In this document: positions 36,546 to 48,880 of the stretch, one piece after another
Numbering within the stretch: position 1 is the stretch's first letter
Layout of the letters: each line of letters begins with the position of its first letter
Source of the DNA: Epiperipatus broadwayi
Taxonomy: Eukaryota > Onychophora > Udeonychophora > Euonychophora > Peripatidae
Direction: 5' to 3'
DNA length: 64,000 bases
NCBI GenBank assembly: GCA_028023455.1
Contig: JAQFVV010006472.1
Location: 841,501 to 905,500 of the forward strand
Made by a program: the position numbers and the translations under genes
The notes under the pieces: model-generated
Databases searched by the model: none
What the model was told of the DNA's origin: nothing
Seen by the model: only the letters and a program-made list of their open reading frames with translations

Positions 36546-37275
36546 TTAAATATTTACTTTTTACTATGAATATAATGTTTACATCTACTTTTTGTTTGAG
36601 TAAATTTGATTTTTCACACAAAATTAGATCTAGTGGACATATATGTCATATTAGACAAAACAAATGTGATAAATAACTTTATTATTTATTTTAACATTTT
36701 TTAAATTGCAAAGTAGATTTTAAATATTTCTATGTCCTTTTGCACAAATGCTTTTAACCTTCTCACATCGCTTTAGATTGTATCAATTTTAATTGTTTTC
36801 CCTGTCTGTAAGCTTTTAACATTCATTTTAATATTAAACTGTTATTATTTATGTGAGTATAATAAATTTGATTTCATTTTATAGATATTTCTGTTTAGAA
36901 ATTCTAAAAAATCACATTTTATTTGTGCAAATATTAAAAAAATTGTATTATGACCAAAACAATAAATATTTTTTATCATCAACAATCAAAAGAAGCAGTT
37001 TTATTTCAGAAAACAGACAAAATCTTTTCTACTTGCCATTTGTTTTTAAAATGTCAATAATTAAATATTAATACATTTTAACAATCTATCAGGGATATGT
37101 TAACAATTAGCTCACTGTAATTTGCATTGTTAATGTTACAAATGAATAATATAATGTATCATTTTTAAAAATAAAATATTTGTCTACAAAATAATTACAG
37201 AATACTTTATATTCTTGATTATTAGTAAGTTTTATACAATTATTGTCCAAAAATAATCATGAATCTTAACAAACT

Positions 37276-38278
37276 TTGCAAAATAGATTACGTGTTTAGT
37301 CATTTGAAATATTTTCTCAAAATAATATCACAAAGTTTAAGATCAGAGAAAAATACAAGTCCATAAAAGTGGAGTTTAAAAATCTTTCAGATTGCTGTAT
37401 TTTTAATTATTCTTCTATATAATTTGTTCTTTAATTAAAATATTAAAATTAAATATATGTGACTTTAATGATAATTTTACAAAAAGTATAGCAATTTCTC
37501 TCAATAAATGCCATCTTGACTTTGTGATTTCTTACATAAAGTGTATCATTGAAAAAATTAAGAATGTTAATAAAATATAATCAAAAATTAAAACTTTTTT
37601 TCATTAATCACATTTTTTAGACTGAAATAAAAAAAATTGTTGAATTATTTTTTTTTTATTTGCAAAGGTGATCTTTTATTTTAAGATTGCTTGAATATAA
37701 GAAGAAATAAGAAGAAATAAACAAAAGGATCATGTGTTTATTTCAAAATGACATGTTTGATGAGTTAAATTAAATTTTTATTTATTTCTTTTGATACACT
37801 TATTTAAATTTATTGTTATGAAATATTTTCAATTCTTATTTAAATTAAATACTGTATAGTTTATTGGGTTTATTGATTAAATAATGCTTTTGTATTTTTT
37901 ATGTAATTTATTTAATAAAATTATTTTTATTTATTCTTTTAAATTCAAACACTAGAAGTGATATGAAATGTTTAGGAATAAATTTCAGTAATTCTGCCAT
38001 TATCCTACACTATAATGTTGTGAAATTAATATTTTCAATTTTCACTCAATATAATTTCAAAATAATAAAAATAATTATAACAAGTACAAATTAAATTTAA
38101 ATCGTATTTGAAATGTATTAATATTTAAAAAGAACTTCGGTGCAGAATTAGCATTCTCTCCTTAATTCATTTTAGAGCATTTCTGTAAATAGGTAATCTT
38201 TTTTCTTCACTATTAAAATTGTAATTACAATTATGCACTCTTTCACATATATTAGTGAAGCTGTAGTTAGAGCATTGC

Positions 38279-38282
<4 letters not shown>
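37276..38282. other. AT-rich DNA without recognised gene
   Basis: Nothing recognised on either strand. The tract includes AAGAAGAAATAA-type short repeats near 37700. Confidence 0.6.

Positions 38283-38362
<80 letters not shown>
38283..38362. repeat. (TA)n microsatellite
   Basis: About 40 uninterrupted TA units, one of the longest TA runs here. The open frame across it is an artefact. Confidence 0.95.
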
Positions 38363-38366
<4 letters not shown>

Positions 38367-38394
38367 CAAATAAAATATCTGTTAATTACAAACT

Positions 38395-38480
38395 ATTGTA
38401 ATAAGAATAAAAATAATAAATATAATGGTAATTAACTATTATATATAGTCTTTTCAATCTGCAGAAGTACTTTTAGTTCA
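38395..38480. mobile_element. Foldback element, truncated copy B
   Basis: The arm ATAATGGTAATTAACTATT is followed by AGTCTTTTCAATCTGCAGAA, the complement of the core in the copy at 16037-16180, so this copy lies in the opposite orientation and lacks its second arm. Both copies sit next to a (TA)n tract. Confidence 0.68.
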
Positions 38481-38519
38481 TTCCTTAATCTTCCTCAACT
38501 GTTGCCAAATTCAAAAACA

Positions 38520-39069
38520 TAATGAAAGCAAACATCATCAACTAGTTGTTGTAAAAATTGATTGAACCAGGTGGTAGAAAACTCTGGACACTCATTAGTG
38601 AAAGGTTTAAGAGTTGAAGCCATTTATCTATGGAAGTTGGATAATCCAGATTGGAATCACCCACTAATATGATTGGGTATGGGCTAGTTGCAAGAACTGA
38701 ATTGATGGTCTGGATTATATATATGATGACTATAAGGTTGGGGGGGTAATATAGAAGAATATTATGTTTAGTGCTATTATATAGTGGTGAAAAATGGTAA
38801 TTAGTAAATTCCCATCAATATATAGAAATTTTGAAAGACTTAAATGGGCAATTGAAAGTGGTGAAAATACCAGTGTCTGCTTATGGCAAGGAAGTATCTT
38901 TGGAGCAAGCACAGATGCCATAACTATGGAGGGAATCAGCAGGGTCAATTTGAGATCCTCTGTAAATTTTGGTTTTCAGTAATCTGAGGAGATGAGGTTG
39001 AATGATAGTAATCCACTTCTGTAATTGATATAGCTTTTATGAGGAATTGAGGCCATGGACAATGAACCA
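38520..39069 (-). pseudogene. LINE AP-type endonuclease pseudogene
   Basis: A single minus-strand frame runs about 180 codons with only a few stops and matches an apurinic-type endonuclease of non-LTR retrotransposons. In order: IVHGLNSS (the N-terminal start-of-domain motif, about 39060), KWITIIQPHLLRLLKTKI, ICACSKDTSLP, a hydrophobic strand then YYPPN (where relatives have YRPP, about 38735), and PIILVGDSNLDYP (the GDFN catalytic block, about 38690-38640, with S for F), then WLQLLNLSL. Codon 39069 and the GDSN block are in the same frame. The reverse transcriptase that should follow is absent, so the LINE is truncated. The enzyme would have nicked chromosomal DNA to prime reverse transcription. 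The clade cannot be fixed from this domain. Confidence 0.75.
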
Positions 39070-39814
39070 TATTATTTTTAATTTCATGAAGTAAAAAGAG
39101 GGTTAAGGGTACCAGAGGGGAATTATTGAAAATAAAGATTGTAAAATGGCATTTGATTCTGCTAATATGAAATATCAGTGAGTGAAATTGTTTGTGATCA
39201 AATGCTACTGAGGGTAATTGATGATTTTTTGTTTGAATGGGTTATGTTGAAGTGGTGTTGGTTCAGGTTTGGAGGATAACAAGGTGAGTGATCAAGTTGC
39301 TATAGTGAGATGATAGTTTGCATGGTCTTGTAGAGGTTGTCAGAAATCTCAGTGATGAATGATATGTGGTCTGTATCATTAGTTTTTCATTTTGTTGTTG
39401 ATTTCTTTTAGGCTACCCAGGTTTTCTCTTGCTTTTATTAGGGATTGGGTATGGAGGTGGAAGCCATATGGAGGACAGCCATGGTGCAATTGTTTACATG
39501 ATAATTATTGAAGTTTTATTTCTTATGATGTGTTAATTTTGTCCTTATATTCACATGGGTCCATCTCATGACGAGGCTGGGCATTCATGCTATAGCTTGG
39601 CATTTATTGTTATGATTATGATGATGGTAATAATAATGTTTCAAATTAAAACTTTACTGAGCAAAAAATAAGGTTATATCAGTGAGGTACAAATAATATA
39701 GACAGCATTGAAAAGATGCATTGCGTACATCAGAAGGCATATAGAGTAAATGTAGTTGCATGGATGGCAGGATGGCATGTCTAGTGTAAGATTCAAATAT
39801 AATATTGATGGTTG
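39070..39814. other. Probable upstream LINE remnant or unassigned DNA
   Basis: Less AT-rich than average and contiguous with the endonuclease pseudogene. It may be the LINE's 5' part on the minus strand, but I read no domain in it. Confidence 0.3.
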
Positions 39815-40141
<327 letters not shown>

Positions 40142-40142
40142 T

Positions 40143-40204
40143 GAAATACAAGTATAATGTACATACATAACCTAGATTTAATGAAAGGGAACTTGAACCC
40201 AGAC

Positions 40205-40208
<4 letters not shown>
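40143..40208 (-). repeat. SINE-family fragment
   Basis: AAATACAAGTATAATGTACA, AACCTAGATTTAAT and ACTTGAACCCAGACTT match the fragment at 16186-16245. It is cut off by the next (TTA)n run. Confidence 0.75.
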
Positions 40209-40265
<57 letters not shown>

Positions 40266-40310
40266 AATAATAATATTAATATTATATTATTATTATTATA
40301 TATTTTTATT
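40204..40310. repeat. (TTA)n microsatellite with degenerate tail
   Basis: About 20 TTA units to about 40262, then mixed TAA/ATT words. Confidence 0.92.
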
Positions 40311-41449
40311 ATTAGTATGCTAACTTTAAAACAATAGTTATTTAGATTCAACTTCCCATATCTAATCTTATATTTGTTTGAAATTATTTTTCTTAAGCAG
40401 ACCCTAAGGAAAAGGCAATAACCATGTAGATAGAGCATAAAGACCTTGCATACATTTTATTATTAGTTAAAATCATATATATTACTTATTGAAGAATTAT
40501 CTTCTTAGTTTTAAACCATAAAGGGAATGAATCTGATCTATAGATGTTATCATTAACACAAATACCTTGAGGATTCTATAGTTTAAAATATAAATAAAAT
40601 AATTAAAGTGAGATTCACTAAGATCTTGTTATAATTTCCTACATTTCTCAGATATGTGAATTAATTTAATAAATAAAATATCTTTGTCTAAACATAAGCA
40701 ACTTTAAGTACTTTCTTGAGACAATCAGATTTTGTTGTGTGTTTTTTAAATACGTCCACACAATTTAAATATATACTTTGTTCAACAAACGTGCACGTGT
40801 TCTCACATTTTTACATTCTTCAAGGGATTCAATTTTATATTATTTTTTTGAAAATGAATTATTAGTAACTTGCCTGATTTCATTTTTTATTATGTCTTAA
40901 AGAGAATAAAAAGAAACCTTCAACAACCACATGATAAATTATAAAAAAAGATTTACTCTTATAAAATATATACTGTTGTCAGATTCATTTATAAAACACT
41001 CACACACAATCCCTTTTACTCTTATATAAATACTATACATGTTGTCAGATTCATTTATTAAAACATTCTCACACGTCTCCAATTAGCTTACAGCTGTCAT
41101 TCATCTAATTAAACCAATAAAAACATTATGTCTTGCACAACTTAGACTCAATCAAGAAAAGAAATTGGAGCTTCATGCAACAATTATTGTGAAAGATTAT
41201 TGATTGTTTATATTTCTTGTTGATAAACATTTTTTTAAAGTTGACTTTGTATTTTTTAGTTAATAATATAATTATTTAATACTCAAAAATTGGAAAATTT
41301 GAATATTTGACTTTATATATTATAACTCTGGTGGTGGGGATGGTAGTAATGGATTTTCTATTATGGAATATCTTGTTTAAGCACAGGTGCCCAAATGATC
41401 ATTTTATGATATCAAAAAAATCTTATACTGCACAAGCATGTTATATATA
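40311..41449. other. AT-rich DNA with one small tandem repeat
   Basis: No gene recognised. Within it, a roughly 66-bp unit containing GTTGTCAGATTCATTTAT and ACACTCACACAC-like sequence is duplicated at about 40950-41015 and 41016-41075. Confidence 0.6.
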
Positions 41450-42341
41450 TATATTATATATCAAACCATAAAACAATACAACTAGATTAATAAAATTTAC
41501 CAAAATCCTTACACAACCATTTCATCTACTACAAATAGACCTTCTCAAGTGAAAATCAATCTAAAGAAAACATATATATATATATATATATACAAACAAA
41601 CCTTCCCATAATTCACTACAAATTCCACCTTCCCTTAATATCAAAGAAGTCTTCATGAGATTGATAGCCTCAGAATCAAGATTTTATCATCAATCTCCTT
41701 TATTCTTCTTTTAACTCATTCTTTTCATAAAAAATAACCAACATTGTTAAACAATATTCTATGACCTTATTCAATTCATAATATATAAATGAGTTAAGAT
41801 ACTATGTAACCCTACTTATATGAACCTTAACCCTTTCATTAAGGCTAAATTTACTCTCCTACATAAAATTTACCACAACTACATGAATTTTATAAACAAT
41901 ACCAGAATAGACCTACTATCAATAGACTCTTTGAACCATTAATAATGAATTCAAATCAGAACCTTTCCTCCATCAACCTTCATTCCACCTAACAAATGAC
42001 TATTCCTATAAACCAAATTATAAATTATCTTTAAATGAAAACATATAATCATCATCCTTACCAACAAAATTCTATCATCCAAATCATGACTATAAACATT
42101 ATAATTAATACCACCTTTAATAAAACATGATTATAACCCAATTCTACATATTCACACAAATTGACTTCTAATATCACATCATTATTAAAATTATTAGCCT
42201 TCTATTCCAACAACAAAAATTCAACAAAGACATTTTTATTATAAACTGATAATATCACCTAATCATATTCTCAAATTTTTATTTATAAAATGACTACAAA
42301 CAAACATCATTAACCTTCCCAACAACAACCCCCCCCTAACA
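41450..42341. other. Strongly G-poor plus strand segment
   Basis: The plus strand is rich in A and C and nearly lacks G. In 42001-42300 I count about 57 C against 8 G. The bias starts near a short (TA)n at about 41445 and ends where the 0.74-kb repeat begins; beyond that repeat (43080-43400) the same bias resumes, with about 48 C against 11 G in 43081-43260. No recognised protein, including mitochondrial ones, is readable. Long-term transcription asymmetry, an organellar insertion or strand-specific cytosine deamination could each produce it. Confidence 0.75.
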
Positions 42342-43079
42342 TTTTAACCACTAATTATATTATTGGTTGTATGAGGTAAAAATCAAATCTTTTAATTGGC
42401 CAACTCACAAACTGAAGACAAAGCCTATTGTTAAAACATATTCACCTATAATATTAAATTCAACTCAGATACGTTTATAAAAAGTATATTACTAATTTTT
42501 CAGGTTATGAAGAGAACGAAAGTTCTTTCAAAAATAAATTGCTATTTATTTATTCTAAAATATTCAATTTCGGCAACATAAAAGCTATAATATAAACAAA
42601 AAGGTCGACTTTTACGTTATAGAAAAGTAAATATTTCTTTTAAATATTTCTTTAATATTTTTACTAAAATCTTCAATATTTTCAAAATAATTTTGTTTTT
42701 AGTTTTTTTTTTAAAAACTAGTTTAATTTCTGAAATTATATTTTTTAATACTTAAAATTGCATTCGAAATGAAAATCTCAGCGTTTTTCTTTATTTTCTT
42801 TGATCAGGCGGTTTCTTTGTTCTTTCCAGCCAATCAGAATGTCTTTTTCGGCTGAGAGCATGCTAAGAACCAATCACAAATAATGTTCTTTCTTTGTTTA
42901 GGTTTAAATGCGTTTTTTTTTTTTTTTTACTTGTAAAATAAGTCGGAAGAGGGCACCATCATACAGAACTTTTAAAAACCTATTTAAAACCTATCAAACG
43001 AATTTTTTAGCATAAGAACTTGCAGAGTTAGAGTGACGTCAGATGTCTACGAGGAGCCTCGTAAGAAACAGTCTTTTGG
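42342..43079 (-). repeat. 0.74-kb dispersed repeat, copy 2 (inverted to 16.9 kb)
   Basis: This is the complement of 16911-17674 along its length. It sits inside the G-poor segment, interrupting it, and does not share its composition, which indicates insertion there. It preserves regulatory-looking words better than copy 1: TGACGTCA (43034-43041), two forward CCAAT boxes, and ACGAGGAGCCTCGT with 6-bp inverted arms. Confidence 0.86.
42830..43041 (+). promoter_or_regulatory. Promoter-like cluster: two CCAAT boxes and a CRE
   Basis: CCAATCAG at 42830-42837, CCAATCA at 42870-42876 (40 bp apart) and the palindromic CRE TGACGTCA at 43034-43041. The CCAAT pair is conserved in copy 1 at the same spacing; the CRE is mutated there. 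No TATA box at a convincing distance. These are known vertebrate/invertebrate factor sites, and activity here is inference. Confidence 0.35.
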
Positions 43080-44099
43080 ATAATACTAGAACAAAACACA
43101 ACAGAAACCTCACTCTTCTGAAAACAAACAAACAACACAACATACAACAACAAAAAGAACAGAAACAATAAAACACACCCAAAAACAAGACACACACACA
43201 ATGGAGAAAGACAAACCAAAACCCAACCTCTAATCTTAAAAACACACATAGACAAAAAACATGAATCCTCAACACAAACAAACAAAAACCTAATCTACTC
43301 AAAACACAATTTTTTAATGAAAAAAACACAAACTTCAACATGACAATTTCAACAACACCAAACACAACACATCCAAAAAAAACCATGAGATTTTTATCAG
43401 AAGAGAAAGAAATTTAATAATGATCAAAATTACAATAGGGTGATAAAAAATTTAAAATAAAAGATTTTTACATTTAAAAAAAAAAAAAACCAAAAGAAAA
43501 AAAAACAACCAAAAAAAAAATAATAAATTAAAATTTTAGAGAGATAACTTACCAAAACACATTAAGAAACATTTAAAACAGAGAAGCGATGAACAAAACA
43601 ACACAGAAATCATGTTTAAAAATTCCAAGTAAATTTTAGCAGAGAAATTTACTAAGAAAGAATAAAGAGGGAAACAAGGTATCTTACCATATATATTCAA
43701 ATGAAACAGGTCAAAATATTGTTTAACAATTTTATTTTTTAGAAAAGAAGAGTTAAAAGAGAAAGGAGACTTGAGAAAAACCCTTGATTCTGACACAATC
43801 TCAAAGATTTCTTTGATTAAGGAATTTGTGGAATTAGGAGTTTGTTTAATATATATAGTTTTTCTTTAGATTGATTTTCACTTAAGACTAAGAAACAGAG
43901 ATTTGAAAAATTTTAAAAAATTGTATTTTGTTTATTTTTATTTTTTAATAGAATAAAAAAAAAAAAAAAAAAAAAAAAATATATATATATCAAAATAAGA
44001 TATAGAAAATTAATATCCTAACATGAAGTATTTAATTAAATTATCTTTAAAATATACATCTTGTGTATATTTATATAATATTAATTGTTATTATTTATG
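43080..44099. other. A/C-rich then A-rich DNA, no gene
   Basis: 43080-43400 continues the G-poor bias. 43440-43530 is A-rich, and 43952-43979 is a run of about 27 A followed by (TA)n. The minus-strand frames at 43028-43386 and 43536-43796 are Cys/Phe/Leu-rich products of this skew and not believable genes. Confidence 0.6.
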
Positions 44100-44275
44100 C
44101 TAAACTTTAGATCAGACATTGTGTTTAATATAGTCAAATTAAGTGCGGTTTGGATGCAATAATACTTCCCTTTGCATTCTTAGTGCATCAATGACTGTGT
44201 TCGCTCTGTACCTCCATCCTTAGGCAACATTGCAACAACGCTGAGCTGGGACTTTACTATTTAGTTTACCGTTAC
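44100..44275. mobile_element. Possible LTR terminal fragment
   Basis: A GC-richer patch ends TTACCGTTACAAT at about 44264-44276. Its complement, TGTAACGGTAAACTAAATAG, starts like the edge at 15970 (TGTAACAGTAAAAAAGTAG). I infer the end of a related LTR, but the internal part is unreadable. Confidence 0.3.
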
Positions 44276-45490
44276 AATATAAATACATATACATAAAGAT
44301 TATACACAAATTATTATTAATACAAAATAAAAGTAAAGATCTGCAAATTACTTCTCTCCATCTAGATCGTGAATAACCTGGTTATGAACTATGTTCATAA
44401 AATCTTTCTAACTCTCTCATAGACTAGTTCTTTTTGGTTTTATTTATACCTTTCCAAAAAATAATGGGAATTTTAACAATAGCAATTAATATAGATTGTT
44501 TTGTTTTAAAAAAATAATCTTCAGATAATCATTTAATGATTAATTATACCATTTGTCGCTTGAGATTAATTTAATTCTATAATTACTCTAATTGCTATAT
44601 TTTTAGAGGATTAGAACATACGCATTCTAAAATATTTTTAAATAATAAAATATATTCTGTATTGTTATAAAAGTTTTTTAAAACTTAGTATGTGACTAAA
44701 ATATATTAATCAAATTTAAGTGCATACAAATGGTACAAAATGCAGAAGTATTAGAATTTTTATTCAAACAAAATTGCAATTATGCAAATCATTTTAATCC
44801 TTTATTCTATTATAATAAATTGTTCCCAAAATATTTGATATTCGCGAATGCTTGTTATGAGGCAATTAAAATTTTATATATATATATGAAATAACCAAAA
44901 GAAGGCATTATAAATCATAGAAAGATTTTCTAGATCATGTTAGCGTGAACCATAATAATAATGCATATTGATGTCGTTATAAATCATACAAAAATTTTCT
45001 AGATCATGTTAGAGTAAACCATGATAAGGTATATTCTGTCTTCATCATTCATGAGTGGGCTGCATTTTATGTTAAAGTTATACTAGGGTAATATGACAAT
45101 AATATGAAAATTTTGTGGACCTAATTTTTTTAACATCCTTATGTACATGTCAAGCTGTTAAAAATTTATCATATAGACTAAATTTTATTATTAGAAGTAC
45201 TTAGTTTAAAACTAAAAGAATTTTTTGATGATATAAATAAAACAAATTTTTTGCTAAAATTGTAACACATGCTCACATAATCAAACATCAAAAACACAAC
45301 TTCTCATGCTCTTTGTTCACTTTCTTCAATAAGTATAAATTCAAAATATCCACAACATTAGTATGCTGAATTTCCAAATCAACATAAACTCTCTGAGTTA
45401 TATAACAAATTTTTAACACACAACTTTCACAACCCACAGAGTCAATTAAATCCTAATTCAATTTCCATGTCAGATCTAAATATTTTTCAA
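44276..45490. other. AT-rich DNA with a 69-bp tandem duplication
   Basis: TTATAAATCATA, TTTTCTAGATCATGTTAG and AACCAT occur at 44908 and again at 44977. Otherwise no gene or element is recognised. The part nearest 45490 may be further decayed Helitron sequence. Confidence 0.6.
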
Positions 45491-45890
45491 TGCATGACTG
45501 ATGAATTATACTTCAAATATTTTCTTAATGCTTTTTGCTCTGAAACTGATATATCAAAAGATGTTTATCTAATTTATAGACTCCCAAATAATTCTAATGA
45601 ATCCATTTGTAACTAAGAAGTATAATGTACATATTAATGTTGATCTGTGTTTATCTGTTAAAGCCATTTAATGTATTAATAAACATCCAGGCCAAATGAT
45701 AATATGAAAAATTATTGTTTATGCATAGTCAAACTATCAATATATAAGTTCTTAGGAATAGTGATTTCCTTATTTATGATGTTTTTCACAATGTGCATCA
45801 ATTCACTTAAAAAATGGGCAATGCATTTTTTTTCAAGGAAAATTAGACTGAAAGTACCTTATGAAAGTCAGTTGACAGCATTACTTTAAT
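45491..45890 (+). pseudogene. Helitron Rep (rolling-circle replicase) fragment
   Basis: The plus strand reads two consecutive parts of a Helitron Rep domain, the HUH nuclease that nicks DNA for rolling-circle transposition. The first (45491-45615) is CMTDELYFKYFLNAF, then CSETDISKDVYLIYRLPNN, where relatives have C...C.KyFPK.F.eeT...dGYP.YRR. After a +1 frameshift the second (45603-45700) is PFVTKKYNVHINVDLCLSV then KAI, the conserved block with the HINVE-type core, followed by a stop where KYLFKY is expected and by CINKHPGQ. Further weak matches (YISS.E, IHLKNGQ, QLTALL) continue to about 45890. It is disrupted by frameshifts and stops. No helicase domain or Helitron terminus (TC...CTRR hairpin) was found. 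Confidence 0.8.
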
Positions 45891-46824
45891 TGCAGTATTT
45901 AAATTCTTCAGATCTGGATGCACATCAGTTATGTTTATCTTTATCTCATATCATCTAATTCAAATACTGGATCCAAACCCACATCATATCAAAAAATGTA
46001 GATAATTCATGATATAAATTTACACAATCACAAGTTATTTTTTAGCAAATATAAATTCAAATAATAATTAAAATATATATAAAAATAAAATAATAAGTAA
46101 ATATATATATATATAATTACTTACCATTGAACCCTCATAACGTTATCTTCTAAATACATCAGTCAAAAAATGAGAGAAAGACAAAAAAAATTCAATTTAC
46201 TTGATCACAAAAATTATCATAAAATTGTCCAAGTTTTATGATAGAAAAATAGAACTTAAATTTCTAAAACGGAAAAAAAAGATGGATTTAAAGATGTAAA
46301 ATGTGCATGTGTAGACCACATAGTTTTCCCACAATTCTAAATTGAAACTGGATATTGCAATTTCAAAAATTCTATAGTGTTGTGTTCATGCATAATAACA
46401 AACTAGTTAAAGGATGTTGCTAAGATCTTTTTCAATCCAGCTCATTTTCTGGAATAATTCACTTCATTCCCAGATGTTAATTTTTTTGGTATTAATTTCT
46501 GATATGTCTTTCATATGCAGTGCCTATAAATAAATATCAAAGTCAAACTTTTAAAAAAGTTGGCTTTACCTAGTACAATTATGCTTTTCACATGGATAAT
46601 TTTAGACAAGATGTTCCAAAGCTATTTATATTATTTTTAAAAAAATTGAAATAGAAAATGCTATTACACAAGAAAAACTTAATAATAAAAAACTATCATT
46701 GACAACATTGTTTGCCATGAAATTCTTTTGTTTTTCTAAATGCTTTTATATAAGTAGCACTCTCAGTTTATTTGTTTGTAGTTTGTAAACAAATTGTAAT
46801 CACTTTTATTATTAAATTTAGATT
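45891..46824. other. AT-rich DNA without recognised gene
   Basis: Immediately downstream of the Rep fragment one would expect helicase coding sequence, but I cannot read any. A (TA)n run is at about 46102-46115. Confidence 0.55.
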
Positions 46825-47790
46825 ACAATTTTAATATTGAGGTCTAATAGATTTAAATTCAATAGAATTGGATCAAATTTTACACATAAAAAAACACCAA
46901 GCAAAGCAATAGGAAATTATATTTTAGGTATATAACTTAGTTTCTTAAATTTGGATCAGTAAGTAGGGAAATTTTGAATATTTTGATATCACATTTTCAA
47001 TTCATTTTAAGAACTTTAATATTTTTTAAGTAAGGCTCATGAAAAGACAATATAGAGGCTTTTTTCTATTTAAAGTTATAAGGAACATTTTAAAATTGAG
47101 GCTTAATAGATTTAAACTCAATATAATTTGTTTAAATTTCATTCATTTTTAAATCACTGCCAACATGATAAGGCACTATAATATTTTAAATAGATGGCCT
47201 AGTTTCTTAAAATATGGAACACTAGGTGAAAAAATGCCAATATTTTGATATCAAATTTATGTGACTTTCTTGGTTTTAACTGTAAGCTTCATATAAGAAA
47301 GAAGAAAGTAAAGTTCATTTACAATATAGTTTTTTAAGCTTTTTTTTAAAAAAAAAAATTTTCAAATAAAAAAATGTCAAAGGTTTTTCACCAAAAGAAT
47401 GTCTTTATATTTTAAATTAATTAATGTTTTATTATACACAAATATAATTATGCACACATACTAAATATACTATATACATAATGAATATACATGTTAACTT
47501 AATTCAGAAATATCTAGTGTTATACATAAATTATAAGTGTCAAATTGATTTAAAGTAAAATTATAAGTATTATATGAAGTTCCTTTACAATATAGTTTTC
47601 ATAAGCATTTTTTTTTTAAAAAATTTCAATAAAAAGCAAAAATATCAAACACTTTTCACTTAAAATGATATTTTTATATTTTTAGTCACTTAATGATTTA
47701 TTATATACATATATTATTAAATATACATACTAAATATGATATATACATAAAGGATATGTCAAGTTGATTTAAAGTACAATATGATTTTAC
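46825..47790. repeat. Two sets of diverged tandem repeats
   Basis: Set 1: blocks with TTGAGGTCTAATAGATTTAA (46838) and TTGAGGCTTAATAGATTTAA (47097) recur with about 259-bp spacing, each later containing CTAGTTTCTTAAA-like and ATTTTGATATCA words. Set 2: AAGTTCATTTACAATATAGT (47311) and AAGTTCCTTTACAATATAGT (47577) with 266-bp spacing, each going on to TTTATTATA, ATACTAAATAT and ATATACATAA. Similar words occur at 27.7-28.3 kb. Confidence 0.8.
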
Positions 47791-47894
47791 ATTTTTATTT
47801 AATATACCAATACTAAAAATTAAAAAATAAATCAAGATAACATTTTTTTTTGTATTAAATGCTTTTATTTACTATGCACCAAAATGCAAAAACA

Positions 47895-48035
47895 TAATTG
47901 TTTCTTCACCACAATTGGGGTTTTTAGATTTAATTTGAAATAAAGCATGGTGAATCCAAGATTTAATTAAGTCAAATTTTGAATCCCTTGTTTCAAGTTA
48001 AATCTAAAAAACCCAATTGTGGTTGAAGAAATAAT
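47895..48035. mobile_element. 141-bp foldback element, copy 2
   Basis: The left arm contains TTTCTTCACCACAATTGGGG then TTTTTAGATTTAA. The right arm (to 48035) is its complement with few mismatches: TTAAATCTAAAAAACCCAAT, then TGTGGTTGAAGAAA. Arms are about 50 bp and the loop about 40 bp. It belongs to the same family as 32168-32309. Confidence 0.85.
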
Positions 48036-48150
48036 TACTTATTTTATTTTTTAAGATATGGTATATAAAAGTATTTAATATTCAAAAAAATGTATTTCTG
48101 TTTATTGTGAACATTAAGTTGAATAATCACTTGGTATCTTCAATAGATAA

Positions 48151-48880
<730 letters not shown>

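Larger units (their letters stand above)
35513..37275. repeat. Diverged tandem duplication, period about 1.27 kb
   Basis: Block 35513-36115 recurs at 36785-37275. Shared ordered words include TTAATTGTTT, CTGTCTGTAAG, AGTATAATAAATTTGATTT / AATATAATAAATTTGATTTT, ATTTCAGAAAACA, CATTTGTTTTTAAAATGT, GTAATTTGCATTG and AATGAATCTTAA or its variant. The open frame at 36853-37071 lies in copy 2 and is not conserved in copy 1, so it is not a gene. Confidence 0.83.

Noticed and set aside
41450-42341. Nuclear mitochondrial insertion
   Set aside because: The strand bias resembles mitochondrial DNA, but translation in my head with standard and invertebrate mitochondrial codes gave no recognisable subunit, so I report only the skew.
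43028-43796. Cys/Phe/Leu-rich minus-strand frames of 85-115 codons
   Set aside because: They arise from the G-poor, A/C-rich plus strand, which lacks stop codons on the complement. No domain is seen and two overlapping frames look equally open.
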